From a virus: a DNA stretch of 36,458 bases. The stretch spans positions 1 to 36,458 of IMG/VR virus record IMGVR_UViG_3300031455_000102; one strand, written 5' to 3'. Within the stretch, counting starts at the first letter, position 1. The number at the start of each line of letters is the position of its first letter. The notes beneath the pieces were generated by a model, which was not told the DNA's origin, searched no databases, and saw only the letters and a program-made list of their open reading frames with translations. The position numbers and the translations under genes were made by a program. Shown piece after piece: positions 21,837 through 28,658 of this stretch.

Positions 21837-22622
21837 CTAGGCCGCTGCGGCGATGGTCTGCTCGACGCCGAAGGCGAACTCCTCGATGTCGCCCTCGGCG
21901 AGCGCGCGCGTGGAGTCGGCGAGCGCCGTGCCCTCCAGTTCGATGGACCCGCGCTCGCTCTCGGAAACGTACTGCCGAGAGCCGGACGGCGTGAGGCGGA
22001 CCTTCCAGAGCCTGACGTGCGGCTTCTGGCCACGCGACGCGTTGCCGATGATGAGCAGCTCGCACGTCAGGTCCGGGTTGCCGCCCACGCCCGTCTTCAG
22101 GCGCTTGGCCGCGGAAGTGATGGCCGGCTGGTCGAACGTGATGTGGAAGTCTGCCGCGATGAGCGGCTGGAACACCCCGGTAGGCTCGTCGATCTCGTAG
22201 TCGGTTCCCTTGACGTAGGTGACCGGGTCGACATCCCCGCCGTCGGTCACCTCGACATCGGTCACGTTGAACGCGCCGAGGTCGTAGGCCTGGAACGGGA
22301 CCGCGTCCTCGATGACCTTGGTCACGCCTTCCGCCGCCGTCTGCGTCATGTAGCCGAGCGAGCCCATCACGCCGAGGGCGCGGTTGCGGGCGGTCTGCTG
22401 CATGAGCGTCATGGAGATGGACACGGTGATGTCGGTCACCTGCTCGTCGGCCGTGCGCGAGACGCCGAAGCGGTTGTCCTTGCGGGGATCGCGCTCGACC
22501 TCAACGGTGATCTCCACCGCGTCGGTGTCGCCGAGTTCCTCGAAGTAGTCGTTGCCCTCGAACCTGGCGAGGACGTAGGCCTTGGGGATCGTGTAGTCGC
22601 CCTGGATGCCGCGGATGTTCAT
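21837..22622 (-). CDS. Major tail tube protein
   Basis: A 261-aa protein of major tail protein type. Its position directly upstream of the tail chaperone pair, beta-rich sequence, and conserved-looking segments (EITVEVERDPRKDNRFGVSRTADEQVTDITVSISMTL; TYVKGTDYEIDEPTGVFQPL) fit the tube protein that polymerises to form the siphovirus tail. GAGGTGAACAC precedes the ATG at 22622. A strong terminator hairpin follows the gene, usual where a structural protein must be made in large amount. Confidence 0.82.
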   Translation of the reverse strand: MNIRGIQGDYTIPKAYVLARFEGNDYFEELGDTDAVEITVEVERDPRKDNRFGVSRTADEQVTDITVSISMTLMQQTARNRALGVMGSLGYMTQTAAEGVTKVIEDAVPFQAYDLGAFNVTDVEVTDGGDVDPVTYVKGTDYEIDEPTGVFQPLIAADFHITFDQPAITSAAKRLKTGVGGNPDLTCELLIIGNASRGQKPHVRLWKVRLTPSGSRQYVSESERGSIELEGTALADSTRALAEGDIEEFAFGVEQTIAAAA

Positions 22623-22652
22623 GTGTTCACCTCTTTCAAAAGGGGGTTGGGG

Positions 22653-23111
22653 TCAGGGGTTGGAGGGGTCGAAGTCGAAGCTGAGGCCCAGCCTGACGAC
22701 GAAGGCGGCGGCCGCCGTGTCCGGCGCGGTGGCAGGCGGCGGAAAGGCCGCATCCCGCAGCGCGATGCCGCCCCCGTTCTGGGCCAGCAGCCTGAGCAGG
22801 CCCGCGTCGGTCCAGATGGCGCGGATCGTGGCGGCGAAGAGTTCGTTGCGGCGCGTGCCGACCAGCGCGTCGGGAGCCTCGACATAGCCCCAGACCGTCG
22901 GCTCCAGCGTCATCTGGAAGTGGGGGTCGCGTCCGCGCGCCACCGCCGTGGGGCGGTCCGTCTGGCCGTCGAGGTCGCCGTCGAAGGCGACGAGCGCAGG
23001 GGTCATCCCCTCCGGCACCATGGAGGTGCGGTTGCGCTCCACCAGCTGGGTGCCTGGCACGGCCGCCAGCGCCGCCATCAGGGCGGTCATGACCTGTTCG
23101 GTGAGTGGCAT
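22653..23111 (-). CDS. Tail terminator-like protein
   Basis: A 152-aa protein in the head-tail junction segment, immediately before the major tail gene. It has an N-terminal helix (MPLTEQVMTALMAALAAVPGTQLVERNRTSMVPEGMTPALVAFDGD) followed by mixed beta segments, the usual plan of tail terminator (lambda gpU-like) proteins. Identification rests on size, position and overall pattern rather than a clear motif. Its stop at 22653 lies 31 bp from the next ATG. Confidence 0.65.
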   Translation of the reverse strand: MPLTEQVMTALMAALAAVPGTQLVERNRTSMVPEGMTPALVAFDGDLDGQTDRPTAVARGRDPHFQMTLEPTVWGYVEAPDALVGTRRNELFAATIRAIWTDAGLLRLLAQNGGGIALRDAAFPPPATAPDTAAAAFVVRLGLSFDFDPSNP

Positions 23112-23115
23112 GGCT

Positions 23116-23457
23116 TCAGGCCTTCTGCACGGTCAGGACCCATTCGCCCTTGCCGGGCCGTCCCTTGAGCTTGGCGTCGCGCACCGAATAGGCCTGGTCC
23201 TCGCCGACGACGCGGACGGTGCGGCCGATGGGACGGTCCGGACATTCCGAGTGGCGGACGAGGAAGACGGCCTCGGTGGCCGAGATGCCGGGAGCCAGCG
23301 CGGAAATCTGGTGGCCCTTGGCGGAGACGAGGTCCATGCCGTCGCGATGGTCGAGCACGGTCACTGGCACGTCGTCACCGTGCGGATGCGACAGCAGGGC
23401 CGGAACGCCCGTTGTCGCGTAGACCGGGCCGAGCAGCAGCGTCTCGAAGTCGATCAT
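23116..23457 (-). CDS. Head-tail joining protein (gpFII-like)
   Basis: A 113-aa protein, MIDFETLLLGPVYATTGVPALLSHPHGDDVPVTVLDHRDG, ending GRTVRVVGEDQAYSVRDAKLKGRPGKGEWVLTVQKA. A beta-rich protein beginning with the MIDFE..LLGPVY opening and closing with the Y.V.D....G.G...L motif is typical of lambda gpFII-like head-tail connector proteins. It lies between head and tail genes and is followed by the terminator-like gene after 4 bp. Assignment is by pattern and position, not by a strict motif. Confidence 0.7.
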   Translation of the reverse strand: MIDFETLLLGPVYATTGVPALLSHPHGDDVPVTVLDHRDGMDLVSAKGHQISALAPGISATEAVFLVRHSECPDRPIGRTVRVVGEDQAYSVRDAKLKGRPGKGEWVLTVQKA

Positions 23458-23485
23458 GGGGCTGCTCCCCGGCGCGTGGCGGTGG

Positions 23486-24151
23486 TCATTCGGCTGCGGC
23501 CTCGAGGTCTGCCACGCGACCCTGGAGCGCGGCGACCTGCTCGCCGACGGACTGGATCATGCTGGTCAGGCGCTGCAGTTCCGAACTGAGCGAAATCTCG
23601 GCCCCGGTTGCCACGTGGCGGTCGATGACGGATTCGGCACGCGTGAGCGATGCGGGGGCCGGGTTGCCGTAAATGCCGAGGAAAATCGCAAGCGGGGTGT
23701 ATTCAAACCCCGTCCAAAGCTCATCTTCCTGGGAGACATCGTACCCGTAGGGCTGGATTTCGAAATAGACCTGGCCGCCGATGACACCGGGGAAAATGTA
23801 GACGCCGGTAGTTTCGGCAATGTCGTTGAGGTCGGTTTCGAGCTCCCAAAGCGCGCCCATCAGGGATGCAGACGTGTTGACGGTGACGAACTCGGATCCC
23901 GTCATGGTCGAGACCACGAGAGTGGAATCGCCCGCAAACCCCTGGGCCGCGAGGGACGCTTCGAAATCCAACGGCAAGCCCGATGGCGTCTGCCCGAAAA
24001 TGTGACCGCGGTGCTGGATGTCGTGCACGCCGTCAGGGGTCAGGCCGTCGACGCGGCCCTTGAGCGCGGCGATGTCGGCACGGGCCTCGGCATCCTCACT
24101 GGAACCGCCGCCGCCAGGGTGGTTGTATGGCCTACCGCTGAAACCCGGCAT
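23486..24151 (-). CDS. Unknown head-region protein with C-terminal coiled coil
   Basis: A 221-aa protein that I do not recognise. A Gly-rich start (MPGFSGRPYNHPGGGGSSEDAEARADIAALKGRVDGL) leads to a middle of mixed strands, then a helix (LTRAESVIDRHVATGAEISLSSELQRL) and a final coiled coil (GEQVAALQGRVADLEAAAE). The codons for the middle look less GC-rich than those of the flanking genes. Trimeric coiled coils and a Gly-rich N-terminus fit a fibrous or decoration protein. GGAGGTCTGAC precedes the ATG at 24151. It is one of two extra genes between the cement protein and the connector. Confidence 0.55.
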   Translation of the reverse strand: MPGFSGRPYNHPGGGGSSEDAEARADIAALKGRVDGLTPDGVHDIQHRGHIFGQTPSGLPLDFEASLAAQGFAGDSTLVVSTMTGSEFVTVNTSASLMGALWELETDLNDIAETTGVYIFPGVIGGQVYFEIQPYGYDVSQEDELWTGFEYTPLAIFLGIYGNPAPASLTRAESVIDRHVATGAEISLSSELQRLTSMIQSVGEQVAALQGRVADLEAAAE

Positions 24152-24152
24152 G

Positions 24153-24485
24153 TCAGACCTCCATCGCGGGGATGAGCAGGATGACGGCGGCACCGGCACC
24201 GAAGGTTTCGGCATCGGCCGTGAAGGTCACCTCGCTGCCCTCGGAGAAGTACGAGATGCCGTCGTCGCCCGGGAACAGGACGTAGCTGTCCGTGGGCGAA
24301 GCGTCCTGGGACAGCCACACCGGCACGCCAACGCTCTGGATGCGGTACAGGCCGCGTTCGAGCGTGACCGCGACCGAGGCGTCTCCGCCACCGCCCACGT
24401 CGACGCGCAGCCGGGCCGCGAAGTCGAGGGCCGCGACGGGCACCGGGTTGCCGTTGCTGTCTTTGGGAAGGCGGACGGTGTCCAT
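24153..24485 (-). CDS. Small beta-rich head-region protein, unknown
   Basis: A 110-aa protein of beta-rich composition: LDFAARLRVDVGGGGDASVAVTLERGLYRIQSVGVPVWLS, then YVLFPGDDGISYFSEGSEVTFTADAETFGAGAAVILLIPA. I do not recognise the family. It could be a decoration or capsid-associated protein. The stop lies 1 bp from the next ATG, so it is part of the head operon. Upstream is an AAGGATTC octamer (24504-24511). Confidence 0.6.
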   Translation of the reverse strand: MDTVRLPKDSNGNPVPVAALDFAARLRVDVGGGGDASVAVTLERGLYRIQSVGVPVWLSQDASPTDSYVLFPGDDGISYFSEGSEVTFTADAETFGAGAAVILLIPAMEV

Positions 24486-24551
24486 GCGGCTGCTCCGTTC
24501 GGGAAGGATTCGTCAGGACCGGGAAGGACCCGCTGCCCGGTGGCGGAGGGC

Positions 24552-24896
24552 TTAGCCCCCGCCGCCCGGGACGGCCGTGATGTCAGTGCCGTTCAGACGG
24601 ACCTGTCGGTTCGTCCCGTCCACGCCGACGATGGCGCCGATCTTGTAGAGCCCCGTGTCCGATGCCCCGGCGACGGCCTTTTCGGCGTTGTCCCAGAAGG
24701 CCGGGGCGAACGCGTCGCCGGCGCCGGGGAAGCTGTAGATTCCGGTCAGGTGCAGGGTGACGGTCTCGCCTTCGACGGCGTTGTTCGCCGCCACGCCGAA
24801 GACGCTGCCCTTCACGTAGCCCTGTCCGGCGACGTAGGTCTCGCCTTCGCCTGCGGTGAAGTCGATGGACTGGCCGGGCGCGATGTAGTTCCTCAT
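24552..24896 (-). CDS. DUF2190 family capsid cement protein
   Basis: A 114-aa protein that opens MRNYIAPGQSIDFTAGEGETYVAGQGYVKGSVFGVAANNA, the very characteristic start of DUF2190 proteins, which sit next to the major capsid gene and act as capsid decoration or stabilising proteins in several phages. The remaining beta-rich sequence, including VTLHLTGIYSFPGAGDAFAPAFWDN, matches the family. It follows the capsid gene after a hairpin, as in other phages with this gene order. Confidence 0.85.
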   Translation of the reverse strand: MRNYIAPGQSIDFTAGEGETYVAGQGYVKGSVFGVAANNAVEGETVTLHLTGIYSFPGAGDAFAPAFWDNAEKAVAGASDTGLYKIGAIVGVDGTNRQVRLNGTDITAVPGGGG

Positions 24897-24938
24897 GTTC
24901 GTTCTCCAGAAAGAGGGGATGGTTGGTCCGGAAAGGCG

Positions 24939-24960
24939 AAGGGGAGCCGAAGCTCCCCTT
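24939..24960 (-). terminator. Stem-loop between capsid and cement genes
   Basis: A perfect 9-bp stem AAGGGGAGC / GCTCCCCTT with a 4-nt loop that reads UUCG on the - strand, an unusually stable tetraloop. It lies right after the capsid stop; no good U-tract follows, so it may stabilise the mRNA 3' end or partly terminate. Confidence 0.6.
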
Positions 24961-24986
24961 TCGCGGTCAGGTGCTTGTCCCGGCGC

Positions 24987-26930
24987 TTACTGGCGGCGGA
25001 ACTTGTAGATGCCCTTCTCGCCGGTGATGCCGACACCGAAGTCATGGATGATGCGCATCTCGGCGCCGTCCACCGTCCAGCCTTCCTTGGTCTGGACCTT
25101 CGGGCCGGAAGCCCCGTTGAGGTAGCCGTAGGTCAGCACCTCGGCATCCGCCGGCGATGTCGCGACGTACCACGCGTTGTGGTCGTCCATAGCCGGGTCG
25201 CAGACGATCTGGAGCTTGCCGGAGAAGACGTTCACGTCGCCTTCCTTCGTGGCGAGGATGGCCGTCATCAGCTTCTCGGCCTCGGTCTCGAGGTCGGTCG
25301 GCACGATGAGGTACCTTGCCGTGAAGTTCAGCGGGATACCGTCGCTGGTGTGCTTGCGCAGCGCGGTGCGGGAAGCCGACAGCGCGGCGAGGTCCGGCGT
25401 GGCAACCACGGAACCGTGCAGGTTCTTGTGGTCGGCGTGGAAGACCGCCTTGCCGTCGCTCATCTTCGGGTTCGCGAGCAGCACGCCCCAGGCGATGCTG
25501 TTCTCCTGCGCCGCGATCCTGCGGCCCTGCTTCGAGATCATGTCGGCGATCGCGCCGATGCTGTCGTTGACGAGCAGACGACGGGTGATCCCGATGCGGA
25601 TCGCCTTGGTCTCGAGGTTGACTTCCTCGACCTGCGCGTCGTTCAGGCTGCCCGACTTGATCTCGCCGTGTTCGGACAGCGGCTGGAGCGCGGGGAACTC
25701 GCCCGAGCGCAGGACCTTGTGCGGCCTGAAGTCGGAGAAGTTGCGCTGGCGCGCGATGGTCCGGAACGCGGGAGTGGCAGCCTGGTAGTCGCCCAGAACG
25801 ACCCTGTGCGCCGCGTCGGCGAGGATGATCGGAAAGTCCGACGTGCCCTGCAGCGAGCGCTCCGCAAGGAACTCCTTGTCGAAGCGGTGGTCGCGGCCGT
25901 GCGCCCTCTCGAGGGTATGGAAGCCCGACAGCATGGTCGCGCTGCGGAACTCGAGCGCCTTGCCCTCGATCGGCAGCGCCGGGTTCATCTGGTGGGCGAA
26001 GGCGTCCACGAGCGCGGCGCGGATGACCGCCGGGTCGTCGTAGCTGCGGCCGACCTGCACCACGGTGCTGGTGGCCGTCGCGTCGTCCGCGTCGGCGATG
26101 GCATCGAGGACGGCTGCCCGCGCGGCGTCGAGGCTGGTGCCGTCGGCGATCAGCTTCTCGGCGAACTCGGAGCCGAGCTTCGCCTTGCGGACGACCTCGG
26201 TGATGGCCGCGACGCGGGCGCGCTCGTCCTTGCGGGCCTGCTCGGCGGCGGCCGAACGGGCGGTCTCGAGCTCGGTCGCGCGGGCCGTGTCGAGGTTGGA
26301 ATCGGTGACGGTGGGAGTCGTCATGGTGTCAGACCTTTCAGTGGTTGCTGTTGCGGGGGTGACTGCCGGCGTGTCCCCGGCAACTTCGACTTCGCAGCGG
26401 TGGAGGACCTCGTCGCTGCGGATGACGGCGCCCGCGTCGGCGGGCATGGAGACGATCGAGATTTCGTACGGCTCCCAGTCCACGGCGGTGCGGACAAGGA
26501 CGCCTTCGGCGTTGCGGCTCTCGACGAACTTGTGGACCTTCGCCCCGACAGAGACCGCGCGGACGATGCGCTGCTGGAGCTTGTTGTTGATCGCGTCGGC
26601 CTGCTCGGTCCCGGTTTCCATCCGGAACTGGACATGGCCCATGCCGTCGGTGATCCAGTGCCTCTCGACCACGCCCGACTGGCTGCGCACCGACTGGTGG
26701 TGGTCGAGCAGGATGGGGACGATGCCCGAATCCAGCCGCTGCGTGCGGATCGCGGACGGCTGCATCGACAGAACCTCGATGTACGGCTCGTCCTGGCGGT
26801 AGTCGTAGCGACGGACCGCGGCCCCGGTGGCGTAGACCGCCTCGTAGACGTTGGCCTCGCCCTCGACCGCCGAGACGGTGGCGGCGCGCTGCATCAGCGG
26901 GATTTCGATGGTGCGGTTCGTTTCGCTCAT
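24987..26930 (-). CDS. Prohead protease-scaffold-major capsid fusion
   Basis: A 647-aa fusion. Residues 1-170 form a prohead serine protease domain: LLDHHQS with His 77 and EISIVSMPAD with Ser 158, the two residues of the HK97-type protease. About 195-290 is highly helical and coiled-coil-like (ATELETARSAAAEQARKDERARVAAITEVV), as a scaffold. From about 300 comes the major head protein, with VLGDYQAATPAF and VNLETKAIRIGITRRLLVNDSIGAIADMISKQGRR, recalling Mu gpT-like capsid proteins. A single fused gene is known in many phages. An internal ATG at 26324 has AAAGG 9 bases upstream and could yield a protease-free 445-aa product. The start overlaps the portal stop (ATGA). Confidence 0.88.
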   Translation of the reverse strand: MSETNRTIEIPLMQRAATVSAVEGEANVYEAVYATGAAVRRYDYRQDEPYIEVLSMQPSAIRTQRLDSGIVPILLDHHQSVRSQSGVVERHWITDGMGHVQFRMETGTEQADAINNKLQQRIVRAVSVGAKVHKFVESRNAEGVLVRTAVDWEPYEISIVSMPADAGAVIRSDEVLHRCEVEVAGDTPAVTPATATTERSDTMTTPTVTDSNLDTARATELETARSAAAEQARKDERARVAAITEVVRKAKLGSEFAEKLIADGTSLDAARAAVLDAIADADDATATSTVVQVGRSYDDPAVIRAALVDAFAHQMNPALPIEGKALEFRSATMLSGFHTLERAHGRDHRFDKEFLAERSLQGTSDFPIILADAAHRVVLGDYQAATPAFRTIARQRNFSDFRPHKVLRSGEFPALQPLSEHGEIKSGSLNDAQVEEVNLETKAIRIGITRRLLVNDSIGAIADMISKQGRRIAAQENSIAWGVLLANPKMSDGKAVFHADHKNLHGSVVATPDLAALSASRTALRKHTSDGIPLNFTARYLIVPTDLETEAEKLMTAILATKEGDVNVFSGKLQIVCDPAMDDHNAWYVATSPADAEVLTYGYLNGASGPKVQTKEGWTVDGAEMRIIHDFGVGITGEKGIYKFRRQ

Positions 26931-28462
26931 GCTGCTTCGTCCTGCAGTTCCTCAAGGCAGCGCCTCACGGCCTCCCTGAGCTGGGTTTCGGCGGCCTTCG
27001 CCGCCTGCTGTCGGGGGTCGCGGTTGCGCAGGAAGGGATGCTCGAAGCCTTCCTTCTCCAGCTCCTTGGCCTCGGCCTTGAGGTTCTCGATGTGCTGGCC
27101 GGGATTCAGGCCACGTGCCTTGAGCTTGTCGGACCAGGTGGCCAGGCCGTTCTCCAGTTCCTGGATTTCCGCGTCGCCGTCCTTCTTGGGATCGACGAAC
27201 TGCGTCTTCGGCATCGTGATCTCGGCCCGGTACGGAGCCTTTTCCTCGGAAGGCCAGTGACCGGCCTGGAAGCCGGCCTCCACGAACCACCCGACGATGC
27301 GCTCGATGCCCGGCGCGACGGTGTGCCATTGGTGCTTGGAGACGGTCTGCTGGAACTCCAGCTTGCCGGCCCGAAGGCTCGAATAGTTCGCCCCGGTGAG
27401 GTCGCTGTAGGCCTGGTCGTAGGTCAGCCCCACGCCGATGGCGATCATCCTGATGAAGGACGATGCCAGCATGGTGTGGCCGGACGAATTGCCAGGATCG
27501 AAGGCGTGGGCGCTCTCTCCGCGCTTCAGGCGCAGGATCCCGCCGGGCGACAGCTTGCTGGGTCCCTTGTCCCCTTCGGCCTGGGCGATGCCGGGAGGTG
27601 CCTGCGTGTCCTCGGTCTGGATGGCGACGGTGAAGCAGGCCTCGACCTTCGCCTTCATCTTCAGCGCCTCGAAGTAGTCGTCGAGGTCGCGCAGGCTGGT
27701 GATGACGGCGTGCAGCCACGTCACCCCATGCACCTGGTTCCGTTCCTTGCGGAACATGTAGATCACGTCGTCCGCCGGGACCGGGAAGGATGCCATGCCC
27801 CGCAGCGGCGAGGACGAGGATTCGCCCGGATGTTCCGGCCAGAGCCAGTAGGCGACTACGTTGTCGTGGCTGTCGAACTCGATGCCCTGCACGATGCGGT
27901 GCCCGGGCTGCCTGCCGGGGCCGTCCTTCGTGTGGTCGATGAAGTCCGGCTCCAGCACCTGCAGCTGGATCGGCACCTTGTCCCGCAGGTTCCTGTAGCG
28001 GCGAAGGCTGCGTTTGCGCCTGCGGATCAGGACGCCTCCGGCCTCCACCATGATGCGGGCCGCGAGCGCCTCGAGGCCATAGCCGTCCAGACGTCCGTCG
28101 GCATCGCAGTCCGTGGACTCGAACCACCTGAGCCACCGTTCGCGGCGGCGCTTCGTGACCGCGTCCTTACCGATGAAGTCGACGGTGATGCCGTCGCCGA
28201 CGAGGTGCAGTTCCCACAGGTCCACGATGCGCTTGGCGAGGCTGCCGTCGCGCACCAGCTGGCGCACGCGGTTCCGCAGCATCGACATGGACTGGCCGAT
28301 CTCGGCGTTCGCCCCGGTCGATCCCGTGGTCCATTCGTCCCGGTTCCGAGACGCCCGCGCCCCGGCGTAGGAGCGCAGGATGTCGCCTGCCTCGCGCCAC
28401 TGCTGGCGGCGGAAGGCGGCCTCGGGCGAGAATACGCCGATGACGCGGTCCAGGAAGCTCAT
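26927..28462 (-). CDS. Phage portal protein, lambda gpB family
   Basis: A 511-aa portal protein. Signature stretches include MSMLRNRVRQLVRDGSLAKRIVDLWELHLVGDGITVDFIG near residue 60-100 and RKRNQVHGVTWLHAVITSLRDLDDYFEALKMKAKVEACFTVAIQ-like segments (about 240-285); YDQAYSDLTGANYSSLRAG is the typical late motif of this family. The dodecameric portal forms the DNA channel at one vertex and binds the terminase. It starts at an ATGA overlap with the gpW-like gene and ends overlapping the capsid gene, matching the standard order terminase, gpW, portal, protease, capsid. Confidence 0.92.
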   Translation of the reverse strand: MSFLDRVIGVFSPEAAFRRQQWREAGDILRSYAGARASRNRDEWTTGSTGANAEIGQSMSMLRNRVRQLVRDGSLAKRIVDLWELHLVGDGITVDFIGKDAVTKRRRERWLRWFESTDCDADGRLDGYGLEALAARIMVEAGGVLIRRRKRSLRRYRNLRDKVPIQLQVLEPDFIDHTKDGPGRQPGHRIVQGIEFDSHDNVVAYWLWPEHPGESSSSPLRGMASFPVPADDVIYMFRKERNQVHGVTWLHAVITSLRDLDDYFEALKMKAKVEACFTVAIQTEDTQAPPGIAQAEGDKGPSKLSPGGILRLKRGESAHAFDPGNSSGHTMLASSFIRMIAIGVGLTYDQAYSDLTGANYSSLRAGKLEFQQTVSKHQWHTVAPGIERIVGWFVEAGFQAGHWPSEEKAPYRAEITMPKTQFVDPKKDGDAEIQELENGLATWSDKLKARGLNPGQHIENLKAEAKELEKEGFEHPFLRNRDPRQQAAKAAETQLREAVRRCLEELQDEAA

Positions 28463-28656
28463 TCGTCTCCCCTCCGGAACGCGACCTGCTCGACGATGCT
28501 GCGCCTGCTGCCGTTGACCTCGGCCTCCATCATGCGGAGACGCTCGACCATGGACTCGAAGGTGTCGTAGGTGACCATGCGGCCACCCTCCATCACCTGC
28601 TTCACGCCGGACGCGATGGCGGCCTTCAGCCGGACGATGTCAGCCTGTGTCCACAT
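28459..28656 (-). CDS. gpW-like head-tail joining protein
   Basis: A 65-aa protein in the position of lambda gpW, between terminase and portal. MWTQADIVRLKAAIASGVKQVMEGGRMVTYDTFESMVERLRMMEAEV has the gpW pattern of two helices separated by a short beta hairpin (G-x-x-V-x-Y). An in-frame TTG upstream at 28674 would give a longer protein, but it would overlap the terminase end and has no obvious advantage. I take the ATG at 28656, with GGTAGG just upstream. gpW-type proteins complete the head and join the tail. Confidence 0.75.
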   Translation of the reverse strand: MWTQADIVRLKAAIASGVKQVMEGGRMVTYDTFESMVERLRMMEAEVNGSRRSIVEQVAFRRGDE

Positions 28657-28658
28657 GC

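Noticed and set aside
24018-27260. 1080-codon open frame on the + strand
   Set aside because: It lies antisense to the capsid fusion and several head genes and has the Val/Arg/Asp-rich composition typical of GC-rich antisense frames. The - strand genes carry clear family motifs.
27038-28570. 510-codon open frame on the + strand
   Set aside because: Antisense to the portal gene, which is certain from its motifs.
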